A stretch of DNA of 64,000 nt from Nosema muscidifuracis (lineage: Eukaryota; Microsporidia; Nosematidae), in NCBI GenBank assembly GCA_028335825.1, contig JAIOKI010000021.1, positions 62,001-126,000 of the forward strand, in the 5' to 3' direction. Each line of letters opens with the position of its first letter. Position 1 is the first letter of the stretch. Both the position numbers and the translations under genes were made by a program. The notes below the pieces were generated by a model. The model was given only the letters and a program-made list of their open reading frames with translations. It ran no database searches and was not told the origin of the DNA. Below are positions 30,840 to 41,283 of the stretch, in pieces.

Positions 30840-31440
30840 TTATATTTATGCATAAAACTATTTAAATAAAATTGTGCATGAAAATCCAATTCAAAAAATT
30901 TATGAAAGAGAGCATTTTTCAAGTAACATCAAAAAAGCAATTAACTGTTATATAATTATAAGAAAAAGATTTAAAGATCTTAATATTATTTTTAGATATT
31001 TATTAGCTAAAGATTTTCAGTTATCATAACAGAAATACATTTTTATTATTAGGGGTTAAAAAATAAATAAATGTCAAATCTCAAACTTTTTAAATATATA
31101 AAATTTCAAACTCTTTGATTTATAACAAAGTTATTACTTTATAAATTGGTTAAAAAATATATCATTTTAATATTCAAATTAAATAAGAATAGACTTTATT
31201 TAATTATAATTAAAGATTAATGGTATACACTAAGAAATATTTAATTGATCCCTGTTCTTTCAAATTTAATAATTTTATTTTAAGTATAGACTTTATTTAA
31301 TTATAATTAAAGATTAATGGTATACACTAAGAAATATTTAATTGATGCTTATTCTTTTAAATTTAATAATTTTATTTTAAAAATAAATCTTTATTATCAA
31401 ACTATAGACTTAAAATATTATTAAAGATGTAAATCAGAAA
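30840..31440. other. intergenic stretch with a 97-bp duplication
   Basis: No gene is seen. It holds the duplication at 31188-31380 and ends in the CCCC box of the next gene. Confidence 0.5.
31188..31380. repeat. 97-bp tandem duplication
   Basis: AGACTTTATTTAATTATAAT begins at 31191 and 31288, followed by GGTATACACTAAGAAATATT in both copies. Confidence 0.85.
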
Positions 31441-31450
31441 ACCCCTTTAT

Positions 31451-32479
31451 ATGCTAAATTCGTTACAAGACACAGATTTCTTAGTAAAAGGAATACCTAC
31501 TATAAACAAACTAGATTTAAAAAATAGATCATTGATTGAAGCACTAGCATGCGTTAATATTCAGTATTTAATTTACGTATATTCCACACCATCCGATTAT
31601 AAAAAATCTTTAAGACTTTTACAGAAGTTTATTTGTAAAGGAGTTAGAAATAAAATGGCAGTTGAACAAATATTTCTTACTTGTATTAAGTTTAATGATT
31701 ACAAACTTCTTGATATTAATATGAATGCATACTCTAAACTCAAAGGAAAAGAGATAGATAAATTAAGATTTTTCTACGAATTACGAAAGAAAGTTATAGA
31801 ACACGAAGACGAAAAAATATTATATTTTAATGCTAGAGCTAGTGCTGTTTATGAACGTATTAAAAATAAAGATTATACTTACAGATATACAGACTTTTAT
31901 AGAAAGTCTACTAATATGCCAGGGAGTTATTCTTGTTATGATATTAGGTGTGGTACTGATGAATATACAAGTATATTAAAAAGAATGGATGAATATCTTT
32001 TACATTATCCTGATCATAATATTATATTCTTATATATTTATATAAGTAATATGGGATGTATATTAAATAAATGTACTCAGAAATGTTCTAAGATAAATGA
32101 TGATAAATTAAAAGAGACTCTTTTAAATCCACTTTATCTCAATAAGATAGGTGAAGATGATAGAATATTTATTATTAAGTTTTATTATTCTAGAAAGACA
32201 GTAAAATATAAAACCAAATATCTTAAATATAAAGAAATTGAACCTAGAAAAATAACATATAAAGCTATTATTAACAAGAATGATATGACAAGAAATACTG
32301 AATATATAGCTAAAAGAACTAAATATGCCAGTAAGAAGAATAAAAAGATTTATAAAGAAGAAGCTAAGAATGTTTTAGGAGTTATTTATACTAAAAAAGT
32401 TATTCAGAAATTTTTTAAGGATGAAGACCTTTTTAAAGGGAAGAAAGATTTTCACCCTAAATTTTTAGATAGGTTTTAG
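31451..32479 (+). CDS. 342-aa protein of unknown function
   Basis: Not recognised. CCCC seven bases before the ATG supports the start. There is no signal peptide or membrane helix. The N-terminal 130 residues are helical; the middle has a Tyr-rich stretch (NKDYTYRYTDFYRKS) and three Cys near residues 202-214 (MGCILNKCTQKCSK). The C-terminal 100 residues are very basic (RKTVKYKTKYLKYK; KRTKYASKKNKKIYKEEAK), consistent with RNA or rRNA binding. A ribosome-biogenesis or RNA-processing role would fit, but no family is matched. Confidence 0.72.
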   Translation: MLNSLQDTDFLVKGIPTINKLDLKNRSLIEALACVNIQYLIYVYSTPSDYKKSLRLLQKFICKGVRNKMAVEQIFLTCIKFNDYKLLDINMNAYSKLKGKEIDKLRFFYELRKKVIEHEDEKILYFNARASAVYERIKNKDYTYRYTDFYRKSTNMPGSYSCYDIRCGTDEYTSILKRMDEYLLHYPDHNIIFLYIYISNMGCILNKCTQKCSKINDDKLKETLLNPLYLNKIGEDDRIFIIKFYYSRKTVKYKTKYLKYKEIEPRKITYKAIINKNDMTRNTEYIAKRTKYASKKNKKIYKEEAKNVLGVIYTKKVIQKFFKDEDLFKGKKDFHPKFLDRF

Positions 32480-32733
32480 AAACAAATTAATTAGTTTATC
32501 ATATTTTCATTAATCAAAATAATTAAATATTTTTAAAATAAATTAAAATAATTTTAATAAATTAAATCAAAATAATTATATTGGTTTTAAATTAAATTAA
32601 AATAATTACATCTATCATAAAAATTAATTAAAATAATTGTATCTATCATAAAACTTAATTAAATATTTTTAATAAATTTTAATTGTAATAATTGTATCTA
32701 TCATAAAACTTAATTAAATATTTTTAATAAATT
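32480..32733. repeat. degenerate repeats of about 54-57 bp
   Basis: TTGTATCTATCATAAAACTT and AATATTTTTAATAAATTTTA recur two to three times between convergent genes. Non-coding. Confidence 0.65.
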
Positions 32734-33438
32734 TTAATTAACTAGCTCTCCTCTTAAATTACTAAATTTCTTTTTCAAAATTTCAAGTCCCTTTTTTAAT
32801 ATATCTACTGGTTTACCAAATCCTTCTACAATTTCTACTGACATTTTTACTTCAGTAATTTCATCTATCAAATTACTCTCATCTTCAAAATCTTCATTAT
32901 CAAATCCTCTTTCCTTCCAATAAGTAGTACTTCTACTCTTATTACCTGGATCATATTCATATCCTACTACAGAAACAGGACTCCATTTAGAATGAGTCTT
33001 TCCTATACCTTTAAATGCTTTACACTGTACTTTTAAATTCTGTCTAGTTCCTAATTTACAAATAAGTGGAGTACTTTTAATAAAAAAGTCATCATTCTCA
33101 GCTTTAAGATCTTTACAAGTTACTACCAATGGAGTATCACTTGGATTTGATATATTCATACTTAAACTAACTGAACATTCTGAACAAGAATCTGAACAAT
33201 TACATTCATCTCTAAATAATAATTCTCTTTTTGTGTATAAAGGAATAAGTCCAAGTCTGTGACTTATTACTTCATCAGGAAGAGATGTATTATTTATTTC
33301 TATTTCTACTAGATCTATAGTTACAGTAGGAACTTCTGATATAAGAATTCTTCTAAGAGCATTTGCATATGATATAAATGTATCTTGTAATGTAAATTTA
33401 ATGAGTGTATCATTTGATTCTTCTATTAGTATTTTCAT
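32734..33438 (-). CDS. RPB3: RNA polymerase II subunit RPB3
   Basis: RPB3 pairs with RPB11 as the alpha-like assembly platform of RNA polymerase II. The alpha motif ANALRRILISEVPTVTIDLV (about 25-44) is followed by HRLGLIPL, a Cys-rich zinc loop CNCSDSCSEC, and FKGIGKTHSKWSPVSVVGYE, which is typical of RPB3 rather than RPAC40. The C-terminal helix FGKPVDILKKGLEILKKKF forms the dimer helix. Length is 234 versus 318 in yeast. The ATG at 33438 is chosen because CCC lies three bases before it; a longer frame starting at 33480 lacks this. Confidence 0.92.
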   Translation of the reverse strand: MKILIEESNDTLIKFTLQDTFISYANALRRILISEVPTVTIDLVEIEINNTSLPDEVISHRLGLIPLYTKRELLFRDECNCSDSCSECSVSLSMNISNPSDTPLVVTCKDLKAENDDFFIKSTPLICKLGTRQNLKVQCKAFKGIGKTHSKWSPVSVVGYEYDPGNKSRSTTYWKERGFDNEDFEDESNLIDEITEVKMSVEIVEGFGKPVDILKKGLEILKKKFSNLRGELVN

Positions 33439-33602
33439 CTGAGGGTGTAAATAAAATATGAATATTAAATTATAGAGCATGAAAATAAAAGTATATTTAT
33501 TTAGGTATACTTTTTATAATTTTTCAAAATCAATCATTTTAATTTTTCTTTCAACAATTTTCAAGACCATCTTGAGAATACATATAAAAATAAATTATTT
33601 AA

Positions 33603-33878
33603 TTAACCAGATGATTTATAAGATCCCAATTTAGCAGTCCATACTAAAGCTACAAATATACATAATTGTGAAAATATTGATCCACTGTACCATTTCAAAT
33701 CATTTTCAATCTTTTCAGTATGATGTATATAATAAGTGTAAGATAAAAGACAAGGAATAAGAAATAAAATTAAGATTTTATGTAATAAATTAATTTCAGG
33801 ATGATATATGAATAAAGAGAGTAAAGTAAGAACAGTAGTAGTGATAACTGAAAGAATATTGAGAAATCCTATCATCAT
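33603..33878 (-). CDS. 91-aa small membrane protein
   Basis: Not recognised. Two to three hydrophobic segments: MIGFLNILSVITTTVLTLLS, ILILFLIPCLLSYTYYI and SIFSQLCIFVALVWTAKL. A CCC box precedes ATGATG. It lies between RPB3 and MTQ2 on the same strand. The size and topology resemble small ER subunits (glycosylation, GPI or translocation complexes), but the sequence does not choose between them. Confidence 0.65.
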   Translation of the reverse strand: MMIGFLNILSVITTTVLTLLSLFIYHPEINLLHKILILFLIPCLLSYTYYIHHTEKIENDLKWYSGSIFSQLCIFVALVWTAKLGSYKSSG

Positions 33879-33939
33879 AATAAGGGTTAAGTAAAATGAA
33901 GGGTATAATAATTTGAAAAGGGTAAATTAATTTTAAAGT

Positions 33940-34160
33940 AAGGATTTTAAAGTAATAGTAGAATAAATAAAATGGAGAGTAAACAATTTTGATAGTAGAG
34001 AATATTTAAGAAGTAAGGATTTAAAAGTAATATTAGAATAAATAAAATGGAGAGTAAACAATTTTGATAGTAGAGAATATTTAAGAAGTAAGGATTTAAA
34101 AGTAAGAGCAAAATAAATAAATAGAGAGTAAAATATTTAAAAAATAAGGATTTAAAAAAA
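33940..34160. repeat. 75-bp tandem repeat, about three copies
   Basis: AAGGATTT recurs at about 33940, 34015 and 34090, with shared ATGGAGAGTAAACAATTTTG in the first two units; the third is degenerate. The minus-strand open frame across it is an artefact of the repeat. Confidence 0.85.
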
Positions 34161-34216
34161 CTATTCACACTCTTCTTTTTAATTTCTTCCTCTTCTTTTT
34201 TAATATTCTCAATAAT

Positions 34217-34732
34217 TTAATCTCTTTTAAACCCCTTTAGTATTATAATAGTCTCTCTAAGAACTCTCCTTATCTTTTTAATTTCTACTAAGTATCCTCT
34301 TTCTTTAATATTCTCTATAATTTCTAAATATTTATTAGCTTCTATAACAAGAAGATAAAAAGTCTTTACTTCTACTTCTCTAACAAATCTATCTATAACA
34401 CTTCTTCCATCAACACCTCCTCCTATAATAGGATCATCACTGTATAAAACATAAGGAGGATTGAATATTATAAAATCTAATAAATCTTGTCTTATACAAG
34501 ATAAAAGATCCATGTGAATAAGATTAGCATCTTTTGGTAATATTTTCTTCTGTCTGACTAATGCCTTCATATTTAGATCAGTACTTATTACAATATTAGA
34601 TTTATCTAAATATTTTCTAATATATCCAGTAGAAGTACCCAAATCTAATATTACTGAATTTTTTATGTTCTCATCTTGTATACAATCTACCAGTGTATAT
34701 GAATCTTCATCAGGTGAGTACCAATCAATCAT
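34217..34732 (-). CDS. MTQ2: eRF1 glutamine methyltransferase catalytic subunit (MTQ2/HemK2)
   Basis: SAM-dependent enzyme that, with Trm112, methylates the Gln of the GGQ motif of release factor eRF1. The N-terminal WYSPDEDSYTLVDCI matches the family's Y-P-EDS-LL entry. Motif I is VILDLGTSTGYI (28-39); acidic motif ISTDLN follows; the catalytic FNPPYV is at about 90-95; the following SDDPIIGGGVDGRSVIDRF is the family's substrate loop. At 171 residues it is a normal compact MTQ2. CCCC two bases before the ATG sets the start. Confidence 0.92.
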   Translation of the reverse strand: MIDWYSPDEDSYTLVDCIQDENIKNSVILDLGTSTGYIRKYLDKSNIVISTDLNMKALVRQKKILPKDANLIHMDLLSCIRQDLLDFIIFNPPYVLYSDDPIIGGGVDGRSVIDRFVREVEVKTFYLLVIEANKYLEIIENIKERGYLVEIKKIRRVLRETIIILKGFKRD

Positions 34733-34739
34733 TTGGGGA

Positions 34740-35005
34740 TAAAAAAAATTAATTTAAACAAAAAATTTATATTATCAGTTAATAAGTTTTATAAGTTTAA
34801 TAGATTTATCAGTTTATTAAGTTAATATATATATTGTTAGTTTATAATTATATTATAAGTTTATATGTTAGATCATCAGTTAATAATTATATTGTCAATA
34901 TATAAGTTATATTATAAATTAATAATTATATTATCAATATATAAGTTATAGTCAATATACAATTATATATTCACCATACAATTATATATTCACAATATCA
35001 AATAA
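34740..35005. repeat. AT-rich degenerate repeats
   Basis: ATAAGTTATATTATAAATTA and AATTATATTATCAATATATA-type units recur several times between two genes. Non-coding. Confidence 0.55.
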
Positions 35006-35905
35006 TTAATCATTTGACATTTTTCTTTTCTTCTTATGCTTATCTTTTAATTCCATACTTAAAGCTTTTATCTCTTTTACATTTAATATGACATATTCCT
35101 TATTAGAAATAACACATACTATTTTATTCTTAACAGATTCTATCATTTCTTTAACTTTAACATACTTATTAATAAATAACATACTACTAATACATATATC
35201 TTTATTTCTATTAAAATCACTTCTTATTCTATAAATATCAAAATAAAGATAATCAAGCAAATTAATTTCTTTATTCTTCTCTAAAATTTTAAGATAATTA
35301 GAAGAATTATTTATTATAGGAAGTACTAAATCATAATTATTAAATACTTCATCAATATTGAAAAGTGAATTCTTATTTTCTTTTTCATCATTCTCTTTAA
35401 TATCATTTTTATTCATAATTATTTTAGGAGTACATAAATTAATATTTGTTAATGAAAAATTCCATTCAGACATCCTTCTAAATAAATCATCATGTTTCTT
35501 AAGTTTAGTACACAAAACTAAATACATTTGATACTCTTTAGAATTCATCATATTTTTAGCATCTTTCTGTATTTCTTCCCAATCTATTACATTACAATTA
35601 TTTAAAATAAATTTTTCTATCCAATAAACACTACAAGAAGACATTTCATCTATTAAATATTTATTAAATCTAATAATAAGTGATATATCATATGAAGATG
35701 GTCGAAGGAGATTGTAATCAGATTTCATCTGGAAATATGCTTTTATATATGATGGGTACTCTTTCTTACATTCACTACTGAAAATATGTAAAATCTCATG
35801 GAGTTCGAAGAATAATATTTTATCGTATTTAATTCCATAATGTCTATAAGAATTTGTATTTTGATTTACTGGTACAAATAAATTGTAATATCTTATTATT
35901 ATCAT
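35006..35905 (-). CDS. 299-aa protein of unknown function
   Basis: Not recognised. CCC about five bases upstream of the ATG supports the start. Largely helical, with no signal peptide or membrane segment. Possible features are an aromatic N-terminal stretch (YYNLFVPVNQ), a helical middle with YWIEKFILNN, an Asn/Lys-rich linker near 165-185, and a basic C terminus (KDKHKKKRKMSND) that looks like a nuclear localisation signal. Same strand as MTQ2 and RPB3, 270 bp upstream of MTQ2. Probably nuclear. Confidence 0.7.
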   Translation of the reverse strand: MIIIRYYNLFVPVNQNTNSYRHYGIKYDKILFFELHEILHIFSSECKKEYPSYIKAYFQMKSDYNLLRPSSYDISLIIRFNKYLIDEMSSCSVYWIEKFILNNCNVIDWEEIQKDAKNMMNSKEYQMYLVLCTKLKKHDDLFRRMSEWNFSLTNINLCTPKIIMNKNDIKENDEKENKNSLFNIDEVFNNYDLVLPIINNSSNYLKILEKNKEINLLDYLYFDIYRIRSDFNRNKDICISSMLFINKYVKVKEMIESVKNKIVCVISNKEYVILNVKEIKALSMELKDKHKKKRKMSND

Positions 35906-36970
35906 AATAAGGGATCAAAAAAATATTTATTAACAAAATAAGAAATATTTATTATATTAAGAACATTATTTTATATTAATATTTTTATATTTATAAATAT
36001 TATCATCATAAGAAATATTTATTATAATCTATAACATTATTTTATATTAATATTTTTATATTTATAAATATTATTTTATATTAATATTTATTATCATCAT
36101 TAAAATCATCTAATATTTTAAATAATTAAAGGTAAGATTTCTATTAGATGAGAAATATTACTACCTTCTTCTTTAAGCCTTTAACTTTTATATAATAGTG
36201 AAAATAATTTAAAATATCTTAGATTTAATTGATATGTAGATTAGTGAATTAATACAACTTTATTATTTTTTTATGATCTAATATTATAAATCAAAAAATT
36301 AATTTAATTAACATTTACTGAGTAATTTATTTTTTATAGAAATACATGGATAAAATTTTAATTAAAAAAGTTATAGTTAAAGACTAAAGTTTTTTTAAGA
36401 TTTTAAAGCTATTAATATACTTTTTATTATTTTTAAAAAGAAGAACATTAAATGATTTACATTTAGAATTTTTTACTACTTAATTATATCACAAATTTAA
36501 ATAATTGAAAAGTAACATGTTTATTATATTATGACTCAATAATAAATATCAAAAGAATTTTATTAAAAGAAATGTTTAAAATTATAATTTTAAATATATT
36601 CTTTTTAAATATTTTTAATTGATCTGAAACATATCATGTTTTACTTATTTAATTCATTTATCAGTTTCAGTCTGATTATATGATGGTTAAATACTGTAGA
36701 TGAAATGAATTTTATAAAAAAAATTAAATTTAACTTTATTTTTTAGAAATGAAATTTTAACTTTCTTATATCACTATTTTTAGGATAAATTTGATTAATT
36801 GGTTAAAAATTCTAAATAATAATTTTAACTTTCTAATAAATAATATTAGAATAAATTTAAATAATTCTTATTTTATTATCATTTAATTACTTCATGATTT
36901 GGATATAAAATAACTTTGTTTGTTCTTGTTTTATGCAATTTTTTTTAAAACTATAAATATAATTTTTTTA
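35906..36970. other. 1.07-kb shared region between divergent genes
   Basis: It lies between the 299-aa gene and Argonaute. TATTTTATATTAATATTTTT-type repeats occur at about 35965-36090. No gene is seen. Confidence 0.45.
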
Positions 36971-36979
36971 TGACCCTTA

Positions 36980-39400
36980 ATGAAAATTGCAAATTACCCA
37001 GCAGTAAGACCTCAATCTGAAAATAGTAGTCCTAGGACTTTAAAACTTGAAACTAACATGTTTAAGTTCACTGGTAAGTATGTTGTACTTCATCATTATG
37101 ATGTCAGGATCACTCCTGAATTGAATAGAAAATTTGTCTTTGATACATTTTTGAGAGCTTATACTGAAAATAAAGCTGACTTTCCTGAGATAGCTTTTGA
37201 TGGTGTAAATACTTTAATTTCTGCATCGAAATTTGCTAATAAGACTTTGAAATTAGGAAATGAGAAGGTCATTACTATTAATATTTCTTATAAGAATAGT
37301 TATGATATGAGTGATTGCAATAAAGGAGTTGATTTATCTCAACACATACAATGCTTGGAAGTTGTTACAAGATATCATCAGAAACTTAAATGCATATCTG
37401 ATAGGCACAGAGTATTTTGTGAAGGATCTGATGGAGACTTAAGTAGTGCTATTGAGTTAAGGATTGGATTGGCACATAATATTAAGCTTACTGCCAATGG
37501 ATTTTATTTGAATGTAGATACGGCTTTTTCTGGATTTTATAAGAGTATGCCTCTAACTGAAGTTATACAGTCTCTTGTAGCTGAAACTAAGAAACAAGGA
37601 CAGAGATATGATAGGAGAGATACTACTCAATATAAGAGAAGGGATGAAAGTGTTGATTTATCTAGAGATAATCTTGGTCAAGATTTTTGGTATAATTTTG
37701 AGAAATTTATTAAGAATGTTAAAGTGAAAACTAATCATCGTTCACCAAAACAAAGTGAGCTGAGTTTTAAGGCTAGTGGAATTTTACAACAACCAGCTTC
37801 TTCAGTTATGTTTGAAATAGATAGTAAAAATTCAAGTGTAGCTGATTATTTTGCTCAGACTTATGGACCATTAAAATATCCTAATTTACCGGTAGTTATT
37901 GTTAAAAAGAGAGGAATGGAATTATTTTTCCCAATTGAAGTATTAAATATTCATGCTGGACAAAGATATGTTAAGAAATTAGATGAACAACAGACTGCTA
38001 CTTTAATTAAATTTGCAGCTAAACCACCAATTGATAGATTTAAGATTATTCAAGATAAAGTAAGAAAATTACCAATCTTAAATAACTCAGAAAATGAATC
38101 TTTTGGTATAGTTTTTGACTCCAATTATGCCACTTGTACTGGTAAGTTGTTACAAGCTCCTAAGATTTTGTTTGCTAATGGTGCTACTCAAGAAGTAAGA
38201 AGAGGAGGATGGAATTTGATGAATGTTTCTGCATATAATCCTGTTAGAATTAGAAGTTGTAATATTTTCTTCTTTAGAGAACCAAGGGCTGCTGATATAG
38301 GAAGGTGTATTTCTTCTTTTATTAGTCTTGCTAGAAAATTTGGAGTTATTTTTGATAAACCACCTAGAGAGATATTTATAAGAAATGTTGATGAAATTCT
38401 CAGAAATGCTGATGCTGAAATATCTCTAGTAATACTTCCAGATAAGAGTACTTCAAGATATGAAGAAATTAAAAGAATGACAGAGACTGAGACCAGGATG
38501 GTAACTCAGTGTCTTTTAGAAAAGAATTTTGGTAATTTACAGAAACCACCATTCGTAGGAAATTTATTATTGAAAATTAATTCCAAATTAGGAGGAGAGA
38601 ATTCAGTGATTGCTAAGACATCTAGTATATTGACAAAGCCAACTTTAGTATTAGGAATAGATGTAAATCATCCTGGCATTGGAGATTTAAATAGTCCAAG
38701 TATAGTAGCTATTGTAGGAGGAATGAACAAGAACTTGACATCTTTTAAGACTATTATTAAGCAACAAGACAGAAGGCATGAAATAGTTGAGAATTTTGAT
38801 CAGGATATTATCGCTATGTTAAAAGCATTTTATTGTAAATCTAAGGCCAAACCAGAACAGATTGTTGTATTTAGAGATGGAGTAGGTGATACTATGTTCC
38901 AAGAAGTATTCCATAAAGAGATAATTGCTATTAAAGAAGCTTGTAATAAAATTGAAACTGGATATAATCCTAAGATTACTTTTATAGTAGCTCAGAAGAG
39001 ACATTCTGTAAGATTTAATAATCCTTCTGCTAATAATTTTAAAGCTGGTGAAAATGGTAATGTACCACCTGGTACTGTAGTAGAGGATATTGGTCATCCT
39101 TCATTATTTGATTTCTATTTAGTTTCTCATCATGCTTTACAAGGTACTGCTAGACCAGTAAGGTATTTAGTTTTATTGAATGAGTCAGGATTCAGTTCTG
39201 ATCAGTTATATGATTTTGTTTATGGAATTTGTCATAATTATGCTCGTGCTACCAAGGCTGTATCAGTTGTACCACCAATCTATTATGCTCATTTGGCTGC
39301 ATTTAGAGGAAAAGCTTATCTTGAAAAGGATCATAAATCAGATAAAATTAATATGAGGAAGCATAATCCTTCATTGGAAGATAAACTGTTCTACGTATGA
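36980..39400 (+). CDS. AGO: Argonaute, slicer-competent
   Basis: RNA-guided nuclease of RNA interference. The order is an N domain (30-120), linker, PAZ region (about 190-330), MID (about 390-520) and PIWI (530-806). The PIWI tetrad is complete: Asp561 in GIDVNHPG, Glu601 in QQDRRHEIVE, Asp633 in FRDGVGDTMF and His771 in YYAHLAAFRGK, so target cleavage should be possible. It resembles eukaryotic Ago rather than Piwi, for example ITFIVAQKRHSVRF and the C-terminal LFYV. At 806 residues it is a normal size. CCC four bases before the ATG sets the start. Only some microsporidia keep RNAi; Dicer is not in this window. A recent retroelement 12 kb away is the kind of target such a pathway could control. 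Confidence 0.95.
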   Translation: MKIANYPAVRPQSENSSPRTLKLETNMFKFTGKYVVLHHYDVRITPELNRKFVFDTFLRAYTENKADFPEIAFDGVNTLISASKFANKTLKLGNEKVITINISYKNSYDMSDCNKGVDLSQHIQCLEVVTRYHQKLKCISDRHRVFCEGSDGDLSSAIELRIGLAHNIKLTANGFYLNVDTAFSGFYKSMPLTEVIQSLVAETKKQGQRYDRRDTTQYKRRDESVDLSRDNLGQDFWYNFEKFIKNVKVKTNHRSPKQSELSFKASGILQQPASSVMFEIDSKNSSVADYFAQTYGPLKYPNLPVVIVKKRGMELFFPIEVLNIHAGQRYVKKLDEQQTATLIKFAAKPPIDRFKIIQDKVRKLPILNNSENESFGIVFDSNYATCTGKLLQAPKILFANGATQEVRRGGWNLMNVSAYNPVRIRSCNIFFFREPRAADIGRCISSFISLARKFGVIFDKPPREIFIRNVDEILRNADAEISLVILPDKSTSRYEEIKRMTETETRMVTQCLLEKNFGNLQKPPFVGNLLLKINSKLGGENSVIAKTSSILTKPTLVLGIDVNHPGIGDLNSPSIVAIVGGMNKNLTSFKTIIKQQDRRHEIVENFDQDIIAMLKAFYCKSKAKPEQIVVFRDGVGDTMFQEVFHKEIIAIKEACNKIETGYNPKITFIVAQKRHSVRFNNPSANNFKAGENGNVPPGTVVEDIGHPSLFDFYLVSHHALQGTARPVRYLVLLNESGFSSDQLYDFVYGICHNYARATKAVSVVPPIYYAHLAAFRGKAYLEKDHKSDKINMRKHNPSLEDKLFYV

Positions 39401-41276
39401 TTAAAGTATTGAGTTTAATTTTATTCTAAGACGAGAAATCTTCTTTGGAGATAATTTTTTTACCAATGATTGAGGTATTAAAAATATATAGCAAGTTAGA
39501 GATAAATTTACTAAATATTCTAATCTAAAAGTCATATCATTAATGACTTACTTATAGATATTATTAATAGTAAATTCATTTTATTTAGAATTAAAATTGT
39601 AGGAATGATGCAATCAAATAAAAAGTTATTACAATCTAATAATGATTAAGATTTGAATAATTTCTCATATCAAAATCTACAAATATTGATGATAATTAAT
39701 TAACATAACAAAGAACTTTTCTTTAATTTTATAAAAGAAACTATAATACCATAAAATATTAACCTATTTCAATATCTGATTTAATAAAATTATTTAAATC
39801 TTTCTAATATTCCAATATCATTTATTATTTTTAGTAATCTAACTAAATATTTTTCAAATATCTTATAATTGAGTTTTAATTAATTTATAATAAAATAATC
39901 AATCTAATAACTATTAAATATTTATCTATGAGTATTTATCTGTAAAATTTATTAAATATTTATCTTTGTGTATTATTCTGTTATATTAAATAAATATTTA
40001 TCTATGAGTATTTAACTATTAAATTTATTAAATATTTATCTATGAGTATTTAACTATTAAATTAAAAAAACATATATCTATGAGTATCACTCTGTAAAAT
40101 TTATTAAATATTTATCTATGAATATTTATCTGTTATACTAAGTAAATATTTCTTATTCAAATTAGATTGGTAAAACCTCACTTAAAGTCTGTAAGATAAT
40201 TATTCTTCTTCAAATGTTAATAGTAAAGTTTTCAGAGTTATATTAAGCACTTTTAATTGTATTTATATTATTTTCTATATAATCTTGTTTCTATAATACT
40301 TCACCTTACATCATTATATAAGTTTTAATCTTCATTTAGATATACAATAATTATTTAACAGGTTGTATTTAAATATCTATAGGTTAGGTCTATTTCTACA
40401 ATACTTTTTTAGTTTTGTTAAGAACATATGTATAAAATCTATTATACATAATTTTAATCTTTGTCATTTGAGTTAGTCTTAAAATGTTAATATATTTAAT
40501 TCTTATTGTTCAATAACCCATAATTTAAATAGATAACCCATAAGATTTCATCTGTCCTCACATATATTTGATACAATATTCTTCTACATAATTTTTATAT
40601 CAACCACATTTTTTCTTTATAGTAAGTTCTTATAAAGAGTCATATTTTCAAGTAGTAATAACATTTTGATTCGTTTATTGATAAATTAGAATCATCTTTT
40701 AAGTATAAAATAGAAAATATTTTTATATAAAGAGATATTATTTCTAAGTTAGAAATTCTTTACAGTATAAATATTTTCTATTTTTATTGAAAGTCAAATT
40801 ATGTATTTTCAAATAAAAATATTTCATATTTTCTATACTAACAATTAAAAAAATGAATTATAAATATTTATCATATTTTACATACTAACAATTAAAAAAT
40901 AAATTAAAAATATTCTTTCATATTTTACATATATTATAAATGATATATTACTTAACATCTTAACCAATAATAATAAGTAAAAATTGTTAAAATTATATTT
41001 AAGAAATTATAAATGATGAAATACTTCTAAATAATAAAATATTTTTTTTAAAAAAAATCATTTAATGAACATATCTTAAAAATGTTTAATAAAATAATCT
41101 AAGCACTACTTTTTTTTAAAATATTTTTATTTGTTTATCAATACAAACAAACTATGATAAATTAAATGTCAAATTTTTAATTAAATTTTAAAATAATACT
41201 TTTCGATTTTAAACAATAAAATACTTAAATAAATTATTATAAATTTTTTTTTATTTACTTAATCAATTTTTTTTAG
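39401..41276. other. 1.9-kb repeat-containing gene-free stretch
   Basis: No gene is recognised. It holds a TATTTATCTATGAGTATTTA-type repeat tract (39880-40145) and otherwise AT-rich DNA. Confidence 0.45.
39880..40145. repeat. degenerate tandem repeat after Argonaute
   Basis: AAATATTTATCTATGAGTAT and close variants occur about six times at 30-65 bp spacing. Confidence 0.75.
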
Positions 41277-41283
41277 TACCCCA

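Noticed and set aside
33947-34168. A 73-codon Leu/Phe-rich minus-strand frame
   Set aside because: It is produced by the 75-bp tandem repeat and has a repetitive translation.
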